Below are positions 59,060 through 64,000 of a stretch of 64,000 bases of DNA, in pieces. A program made the position numbers and the translations under genes. The stretch spans positions 248,001 through 312,000 of the forward strand of contig SUTB01000001.1 of the NCBI GenBank assembly GCA_015063125.1, given 5' to 3'. This stretch comes from Thermoplasmata archaeon (GTDB taxonomy: Archaea > Thermoplasmatota > Thermoplasmata > Methanomassiliicoccales > Methanomethylophilaceae). The notes beneath the pieces are model-generated. The model was not told where the DNA came from and made no database searches. It was given only the letters and a program-made list of their open reading frames with translations. The number at the start of each line of letters is the position of its first letter. Position 1 is the first letter of the stretch.

Positions 59060-59099
59060 CCATCGCGGAAGCGATGGTTCTCACTCTATATAATATAAA
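59060..59099 (-). promoter_or_regulatory. promoter and start-site palindrome of chaperone-GTPase operon
   Basis: On the minus strand TTTATATTATATAG (59099-59086) holds the TATA box. CCATCGC-ggaa-GCGATGG (59060-59077, plus-strand reading), a perfect 7-bp inverted repeat, lies four bases before the start codon, at the predicted transcription start. It could be a repressor site over the start point or a hairpin in a very short leader. Confidence 0.55.
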
Positions 59100-59211
59100 G
59101 GAAACGGTTTTACGATATTCGTAGCTTATAAAAGGTGACGGCTTAATTTTGAAAAGTAAAGTAGTTTTGATGACGGATTTCGTAGCTATTCTGGAAGACG
59201 TTTTTCCATCA

Positions 59212-59409
59212 TCATTCAGCACTTCTTCTGGTGCGTATGAGCATCATTATGAGCACCACGACGACCCCTAAAGCAATCAATCCGGAGGCAACCATGATGA
59301 TCATTTGGTTCTCGATGAAGAAGTCCCTTGCCAAAACCATGAGAGCCGACATCGCCATGAGGGCAGCGGCTAGGATGACCGCAGCATAAACCAATGGTCC
59401 CTTGATCAT
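59212..59409 (-). CDS. small two-span membrane protein
   Basis: A 65-residue hydrophobic protein with two membrane helices (VYAAVILAAALMAMSALMVLA and MIIMVASGLIALGVVVVLIMMLI) and a basic tail RTRRSAE. No family is recognised. It lies between the chaperone operon and the divergent Sel1-repeat gene with only 27 bp to the latter. A real gene is likely from its clean membrane pattern, but no ribosome binding site is obvious. Confidence 0.55.
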   Translation of the reverse strand: MIKGPLVYAAVILAAALMAMSALMVLARDFFIENQMIIMVASGLIALGVVVVLIMMLIRTRRSAE

Positions 59410-59436
59410 GGGCTTTGGATAGACCTACGGATAGAA

Positions 59437-60405
59437 ATGCATTGGGTTAAATCGTTGGGAGCAGTTAAGGGGAGCATGGAAGATCCTGCCGTCTACTGCA
59501 TGCAGGCAGTCAACTGTTATCAGACCAATCCCGAGAGGGCGGTAGCCCTGTTCGAACGTGCCGCCGAACTCGGGTCTCCCGAGGGTTATTTCGGTTTGGC
59601 GGAGATGAAGATCAACGGGATGGGCACACCCAAGGACGTCGAGGGCGCTGTAGAGCTGTACAAGAAGTCAGCAGAAGGAGGGAACACCCCTGCCATGTTC
59701 AGGCTAGGCGGAATATACACCGGCTCATACGGATACCCCGAGGACAAGGAGCAATGCAGGATCTGGTTCGAGAAGGCTGCAGAGGGGGGTGTGGAGCTCG
59801 CATATCCCGAGATCGCCGCCATCTACCTCTACGGGTACGGCACGGAGCCCGATTCCAGCAAGGCTCTCCATTACTACAAGCTCTCCGCCGACACAGGCAA
59901 CGCACAATCCATGTTCATGGTCGGATACATAGAATCTGAACTAGTCGCCACGGACGAGTCCAGAGAGGACTCCGTAAAGTGGTTCGTCAAGTCTGCCGAG
60001 GGAGGGATCCCGGAGGCACAGTTCAGGGTTGCTAGGCTGACGGAGGATGGGAAGATCCCCGGAGGATTCGATGAGGCCAAGAAATGGTACGAGAAGGCAG
60101 CCGACCAGGGATTCGACCCTGCCAAGTTCAATCTCGCCACCATGTATTATGAAGGAAGGGGCACCAAGCAGAATCTGGAGAAGGCATTCGTCCTTTACGA
60201 TGAGGTGGCCTCGTCCGGAGACGGTGATGCGCTGTTCATGACCGCCAGAATGCTGTATAGCGGCCTGGGCATAGCGCAGAACACTGAAGAAGCAATGGAA
60301 AGGTTCGGACGTTCCGCCGCAGCGGGAAATAAGCTGGCTGAGGAGTTCCTCACCGATATCCGCCGCAAGCAGAACGCCCAATTCGTGAAGATAGACGGAC
60401 TGTGA
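59437..60405 (+). CDS. Sel1-like repeat protein
   Basis: A 322-residue protein of seven or eight Sel1/TPR-like helical repeats with the usual (G)xxxAxxxLGxxYxxGxGxxxDxxxAxxWYxKAAxxG pattern: AEGGNTPAMFRLGGIYTGS, AADQGFDPAKFNLATMYYEGRG, ASSGDGDALFMTARMLYSGLG. It has no signal peptide, so it probably acts as a cytoplasmic protein-binding scaffold. Two starts are possible: ATG 59437 or ATG 59476 (MEDPAVYCMQ); the first 13 residues lie outside the repeats. It sits next to the chaperone operon but on the opposite strand; a functional tie is only a guess. Confidence 0.88.
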   Translation: MHWVKSLGAVKGSMEDPAVYCMQAVNCYQTNPERAVALFERAAELGSPEGYFGLAEMKINGMGTPKDVEGAVELYKKSAEGGNTPAMFRLGGIYTGSYGYPEDKEQCRIWFEKAAEGGVELAYPEIAAIYLYGYGTEPDSSKALHYYKLSADTGNAQSMFMVGYIESELVATDESREDSVKWFVKSAEGGIPEAQFRVARLTEDGKIPGGFDEAKKWYEKAADQGFDPAKFNLATMYYEGRGTKQNLEKAFVLYDEVASSGDGDALFMTARMLYSGLGIAQNTEEAMERFGRSAAAGNKLAEEFLTDIRRKQNAQFVKIDGL

Positions 60406-60543
60406 TCAGTCGTCCATTGGGACGAACTCGGATTTGGGCTCACCGCAGACGGGGCACTCCCAATCGTCGGGAAGGTCAGCGAACTTGACTCCCTGCTCAT
60501 CCTCATCATAGATGTATCCGCACATAGGGCATCTGTATTTCAT
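60406..60543 (-). CDS. rubredoxin
   Basis: A 45-residue one-iron electron carrier. It reads [18 protein letters not shown], then [20 protein letters not shown], with the two CPxCG knuckles (Cys5, 8 and Cys33, 36) of rubredoxins and the aromatic core Tyr, Trp and Phe. The GV between the halves and the short loop are normal. It converges with the Sel1 gene, stops adjacent. Rubredoxins in anaerobic archaea feed superoxide reductase, rubrerythrin or flavodiiron proteins; none is in the window. Confidence 0.93.
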   Translation of the reverse strand: MKYRCPMCGYIYDEDEQGVKFADLPDDWECPVCGEPKSEFVPMDD

Positions 60544-60667
60544 GAGAGCGAATCGATGAGCACATATTTAGCCCGCACCCTCAATATTGATTTAATACAG
60601 GGTATTTTAGACTCTGGAAGTAAAATGCTGTGAACGATAAACCTTTATTTTCCAAGACAAGGATACA

Positions 60668-61840
60668 ATGGCTATGAAGACAGCCACTGTACTGGGAGCA
60701 GCCCTGGCGGTCGTCGTCCTCTGTCTCATCGGATCATATCTCGTGATGGAGAACAACAACAGCGATTCGCCGGACTTTCTCGGAGAATGGACCCTAGAGC
60801 ACATCGCCACGGGAAAATACGTGGACGATGAGTCATGTTACGAGGTCGTCGAGACATTCGATCTCGAGATGAAGATCACAGACCGTAAGGACGGATTCTA
60901 CAACATCCAGATCGGAGACGAGAAGGCTGTGTGTGCACTGGACGGTGACATCCTGACGTTCAGCATGTTCAATGCAGACGTCCTTAGGGGATTCGCCAAG
61001 GCGGACGGGGATTGGATCAAAGTGTCCACCGTGGACTACAGCACCAGAAGTGTTACCGTGCTCGACTTCGTCCGCAAGGGCGTGGATGCGGGCAACGGCG
61101 CTCCAACCGTGAAGAGCGATATGCCTGCAGACGGAACGATCCTCGACGCATTCCAGGCATATAGGATCGATTCGGACAGCACTACAGACATCATGTCCTA
61201 CGAATACTCCTTCGAGATGCTGGAAAACCACGGTGATGTGGCATTCTACAGATCTCATTGCGAGGACCCCTATATCGATTTCAGGTTCGTATCGATAAAG
61301 ATCGATGAAGGACAATGGTTCTCGATGGCGATCTTCAACGATGACATCCTGATGGACAACATATATCTGAGCAACGGCAACATCTACTCCTTCTCTCAGG
61401 AAGAGCTGGTTGATGAGAACCGTGTTTGGTACGTCGCATACGGGGACGCAGCGAAGCATCAGGCGATCCCTGCTAAATTGGCTGGACTGTCTTTCGAAGG
61501 AAAGGAGAAGGCGATGCTGTTCGACTGCGAACCGAATCTTATTAGGGAATTCAGCAACGACATCACCCTTACGATAGATGCGCAGAGCGATGACATCATC
61601 CTCATCTCCACCGATTACGGAGGAGAGAATTTCCACGGTACCGCCCAGTGGGCGTCTTTCGTAGCCAAGTCCGACGGCGGATACATGTTCTACATCCAGT
61701 CGCAGTTCTTCTACGAGGGGAAGCACTACTTCGGTTATTACAGCGGAACCATCGACAGCAATCTGAAGAAAGTGTCGTTCAACGGTGTCGCTGACAGCGA
61801 TTATGGTAAGTACTACATCGTGGTCAGCCAGAGCTACTGA
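60668..61840 (+). CDS. secreted membrane-anchored beta-rich protein, unknown
   Basis: A 390-residue exported protein. Residues 5-26 form a signal anchor (ATVLGAALAVVVLCLIGSYLV). The rest is predicted outside the cell and consists of about three stretches of beta strands with similar rhythm: LGEWTLEHIATGKY with DGDILTFSMFNADVLRG, then WFSMAIFNDDILMDNIYLSNG, then ITLTIDAQSDDIILISTDYGG with GYYSGTIDSNLKKVSF. The pattern recalls lipocalin-like repeats, but I cannot assign a family. No cell-wall motif or metal site. It is monocistronic with a terminator after the stop. Confidence 0.72.
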   Translation: MAMKTATVLGAALAVVVLCLIGSYLVMENNNSDSPDFLGEWTLEHIATGKYVDDESCYEVVETFDLEMKITDRKDGFYNIQIGDEKAVCALDGDILTFSMFNADVLRGFAKADGDWIKVSTVDYSTRSVTVLDFVRKGVDAGNGAPTVKSDMPADGTILDAFQAYRIDSDSTTDIMSYEYSFEMLENHGDVAFYRSHCEDPYIDFRFVSIKIDEGQWFSMAIFNDDILMDNIYLSNGNIYSFSQEELVDENRVWYVAYGDAAKHQAIPAKLAGLSFEGKEKAMLFDCEPNLIREFSNDITLTIDAQSDDIILISTDYGGENFHGTAQWASFVAKSDGGYMFYIQSQFFYEGKHYFGYYSGTIDSNLKKVSFNGVADSDYGKYYIVVSQSY

Positions 61841-61856
61841 TCGTCAAACCATACCG

Positions 61857-61876
61857 GCCCCTGCATGTGCAGGGGC
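61857..61876 (+). terminator. terminator of the secreted-protein gene
   Basis: GCCCCTGCA-tg-TGCAGGGGC followed by TGAGTTATTTT. Further right (61919-61951) ATTGCCGAT...ATCGGTAAT encloses a TCCGCGGA palindrome, an extra unexplained inverted repeat in the same 164-bp gap. Confidence 0.7.
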
Positions 61877-61980
61877 TGAGTTATTTTCAATTCCGATTTC
61901 TCCCGATAGTCGGGGATCATTGCCGATATTTTCCGCGGATCTATCGGTAATATTGAGTATGATAATAACAAAGAAAGTAA

Positions 61981-61994
61981 GGGGCTTGCGCCCC
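61981..61994 (-). terminator. terminator of the feoB operon
   Basis: GGGGC-ttgc-GCCCC, ten bases after the stop of the small Cys-rich protein, with AT-rich DNA beyond on the minus strand. Confidence 0.6.
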
Positions 61995-62004
61995 GTTTCT
62001 GGTT

Positions 62005-62196
62005 TCAGTTCTTCTTGCAGCAATCGCAGTCTTCGATCTCCACGTTCGGAGATTTGCACGTAGTGGAGCGAGGGCATCCAGAACAGTTACAGCCGCAGCT
62101 GTTTCTGCCCTTGCGATAGTTGTTCCAAAGCACCAGTATGGCACCGATCACCATGAGTGATATTACTGCAATCACTATGAGGTCGCCAGAGCTCAT
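62005..62196 (-). CDS. FeoB-associated Cys-rich membrane protein
   Basis: A 63-residue protein: one membrane span (LIVIAVISLMVIGAILVLW), then a basic stretch and a tail with eight Cys (CGCNCSGCP, CDCCKK). Such proteins occur directly after feoB in many anaerobes, and may bind Fe2+ leaving the transporter or an iron-sulfur cluster. The ATG overlaps the feoB stop by four bases. Confidence 0.85.
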   Translation of the reverse strand: MSSGDLIVIAVISLMVIGAILVLWNNYRKGRNSCGCNCSGCPRSTTCKSPNVEIEDCDCCKKN

Positions 62197-64000
62197 GCTG
62201 TCGTTTTCTCCGTGTCTTTGCAGAATGGTTTCAACGGATCTTTAGCCACCAGGAAGTAGGCGATGATCATGAAACTTAAGACTGCGAACAGATATGAATA
62301 CCAGGCCACGTCGCTCAGACCGCCAATCATGGCCGCATAGATCACATAGACTATGGTCGACACGAAGTACGCCAGTATGCACTGGTAGGCGAATGCGAAG
62401 CCGGTCGCCTTCCATGTTCCCAATTCCCTGTGGATCGCACCTACAGCTGCGAAGCAGGGTGCACAGAACATGTTGAATGTGAAGAACGACAGGATCATCG
62501 CCCCAGCGGCGGTTCCGGCTGTGCTCTGGGCCATCGAAACCAATGCATCAGATATGTCTGGCATGGAATCGGTAGTTATGAGCTGCTCCAAGGTTCCTAT
62601 GAGGTCCTCCTTGGCGATGAGTCCGGTGATGGACGCTGCGGGAAGCTCCCAGTTGTCGCCCCATCCGAGTGGGATGAAGATGTAGCTCAATATGCCGCCA
62701 ATGGTTGCCAATATGGATTCGTCCATATCCTCGACCATCTGAAGGCTCCAGTCGAAAGTTCTGAGGAACCAGACAAGGACCATCGCAAGAAGGATGATCG
62801 TCGCCGCCTTCTTGACGAAGGCCCAGGACCTGTCGAAGACCGTCTTGGCGCTGCTGTATAGTCCAGGTGCGTGGTATGGCGGCAGCTCCATGATGAACGG
62901 GGATGGTTTTCCAGCCATTCCTTTGAACTTCTTGATTATTATTCCAGAGATGATCACGAGGATGATTCCCATGACGTATGCGAACACAGCGACCCAGACG
63001 CTTCCTGCCAATGCTCCAGCGATAGCCGAAATGACCGGCAGTTTCGCACCGCAGGGCATGAATGTACAGGTCATCGCAGTGATACGGCGGTCGGACTCGC
63101 TCTCTATGGTCCTTGTGGACATGACTCCGGGCACTCCGCATCCTGTGCTGACGAGCAGGGGTATGAACGACTTTCCGGAGAGGTTGAAGTATCTGAATAC
63201 ACGGTCCATGACGAATGCGACACGGGCCATGTAACCTACCTCCTCGAGAATGACCAGACCGATGAACAGGACGACCAACTGGGGAAGGAATCCGATTACG
63301 GCGCCCACACCAGATAGGATACCCTCACACAATAGGCCGGTGAGGGCCTCGTTGACACCGTTTTCGATGCACCATTGTTCAACACCGGGAATGATCTCCT
63401 CGCCGATGAAGTCATTGAGCCACCCTGTGGCCCATGCTCCCGGGGATGTTCCCAGAGACCCGTCGTACATCGCGAGGAAGTAAACGAGTGCTATGATGCC
63501 CACGAATATAGGCAGACCGAGGATCCTGTTGGTAACTATCCTGTCGATACGGTCTGACAGTGTTCCCTTCTCATCCCTGGGGGCCTTGGTGCATGCTTCT
63601 CCTACGATCTCTCCGATCTTCTCGTACCTGCTGTCGGCTATGATGGAGTCGGCATCGTCGTCGAACTCCTTCTCCAGCGCCTCGATGGCATCCGATATGG
63701 ATTCTCTCGCACCGGGAACGTCTTCCATGACGGCGTTGTCGCCCTCGATCAGTTTGAAAGCATAGAATCTGATGCTCTGATCGGGGACTTTTCCCTTCAG
63801 TGCCGATTCTGCAGCGACTTCAACCTTCTCTATGGAATCGCTGTACTTCACGAAGGAGACTTTATCCTTCTTCTCCGCTGCTTCCTCGATCTTGCTGACC
63901 AGCGTGTCGATGTTCCTCTTCTCCTTTGCGGAGATGGGGACCACGGGGACGCCCAATCCAGCGGAAAGCTTCTCGATATCTATCTTGTCCCCGAGCTTCT
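62193..64000 (-). CDS. feoB: ferrous iron transporter FeoB, 5' part outside window
   Basis: GTP-driven Fe2+ importer. About 602 residues of the C-terminal side are visible. The frame enters the window as KLGDKIDIEKLSAGLG and the G5 motif ISAKEK of the G domain follows. Then the GDI-like helical domain (about 100 residues), and the Nramp-like membrane part with two Gate motifs: VISGVGAVIG-type LSGVGAVIGFLPQLVVLF, FIPLLVSTGCGVPGVM with the conserved Cys, MTCTFMPCGAKLPVISA and NMFCAPCFAAVGAI. The N-terminal P-loop is outside the window. It is followed by its usual small Cys-rich partner. Confidence 0.95.
   Translation of the reverse strand, partial: KLGDKIDIEKLSAGLGVPVVPISAKEKRNIDTLVSKIEEAAEKKDKVSFVKYSDSIEKVEVAAESALKGKVPDQSIRFYAFKLIEGDNAVMEDVPGARESISDAIEALEKEFDDDADSIIADSRYEKIGEIVGEACTKAPRDEKGTLSDRIDRIVTNRILGLPIFVGIIALVYFLAMYDGSLGTSPGAWATGWLNDFIGEEIIPGVEQWCIENGVNEALTGLLCEGILSGVGAVIGFLPQLVVLFIGLVILEEVGYMARVAFVMDRVFRYFNLSGKSFIPLLVSTGCGVPGVMSTRTIESESDRRITAMTCTFMPCGAKLPVISAIAGALAGSVWVAVFAYVMGIILVIISGIIIKKFKGMAGKPSPFIMELPPYHAPGLYSSAKTVFDRSWAFVKKAATIILLAMVLVWFLRTFDWSLQMVEDMDESILATIGGILSYIFIPLGWGDNWELPAASITGLIAKEDLIGTLEQLITTDSMPDISDALVSMAQSTAGTAAGAMILSFFTFNMFCAPCFAAVGAIHRELGTWKATGFAFAYQCILAYFVSTIVYVIYAAMIGGLSDVAWYSYLFAVLSFMIIAYFLVAKDPLKPFCKDTEKTTA

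Noticed and set aside
1-64000. Insertion sequences or transposase genes
   Set aside because: No transposase-like protein or terminal inverted repeat pair with target duplication was seen. The only mobile signature is the tRNA-Arg islet.

Overview
The window is chromosomal DNA of a methanogenic euryarchaeon of the class Thermoplasmata, most likely the order Methanomassiliicoccales. This rests on a purely archaeal information-processing set (diphthine synthase, deoxyhypusine synthase, Trm5, Hef-type helicase without nuclease, ATP-dependent DNA ligase, Pcc1, RpoE', Spt4/RpoE2, GTP-dependent dephospho-CoA kinase, S24e, S27ae). It also rests on a methylcobamide:CoM methyltransferase relative, late corrinoid biosynthesis and HypF. 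None of the roughly 60 stop codons read here is TAG, as expected of a lineage that decodes TAG as pyrrolysine. Promoters show archaeal TATA boxes, several genes look leaderless, and others carry a GGTGAT-type ribosome binding site.

Layout. 1-11.3 kb: two uptake loci for a metal chelate or corrinoid (FecB/BtuF-type binding proteins, FecCD permeases, ATPase), with an S66-like protein, a Dcd/dUTPase-fold protein, Trm5 and DphB. In the second locus the permease is fused to a secreted beta-propeller. 11.3-15.1 kb: ADP-forming acyl-CoA synthetase and a ferredoxin-nitroreductase protein, between intergenic stretches rich in hairpins; one holds a 32-codon frame behind a full-length Shine-Dalgarno sequence. 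15.1-25.5 kb: housekeeping genes (IscA-like, Hef, ligase, MgtA-like ATPase, Pcc1, tRNA-Pro) and a stand-alone CARF-type regulator. 25.5-34.7 kb: surface 5'-nucleotidase, tRNA-Leu, an MtbA/MtaA-like methyltransferase, an IDH-family protein with altered active site, deoxyhypusine synthase, H+-pyrophosphatase and the rpoE-spt4-dpck-S24e-S27ae operon.

34.7-36.6 kb: a tRNA-Arg whose 3' end is repeated 0.7 kb downstream, enclosing a RelB/RelE-type toxin-antitoxin pair, then a GNAT protein and an AlbA_2/Schlafen-like protein. 36.6-44.6 kb: corrinoid lower-ligand assembly (CobD-like aminotransferase-fold enzyme, CbiB, CobS, CobY; facing them CobT with an alkaline-phosphatase-superfamily protein) and HypF. 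45.2-48.3 kb: a SsuABC/TauABC-like transporter whose binding protein appears circularly permuted. 48.3-49.7 kb: a short CobW-family GTPase with an extremely His/Cys-rich partner.

50.3-59.1 kb holds the most unusual locus: a tight five-gene operon of an Hsp70-vWA fusion, a 1000-residue protein with a J-like N terminus, zinc ribbons and FN3-like domains, a zinc-ribbon GTPase, a GrpE-like protein and a second, lidless Hsp70. I read it as a dedicated chaperone-GTPase machine of unknown purpose. The window ends with a Sel1-repeat protein, a rubredoxin, a secreted protein and the feoB locus, which runs off the end.
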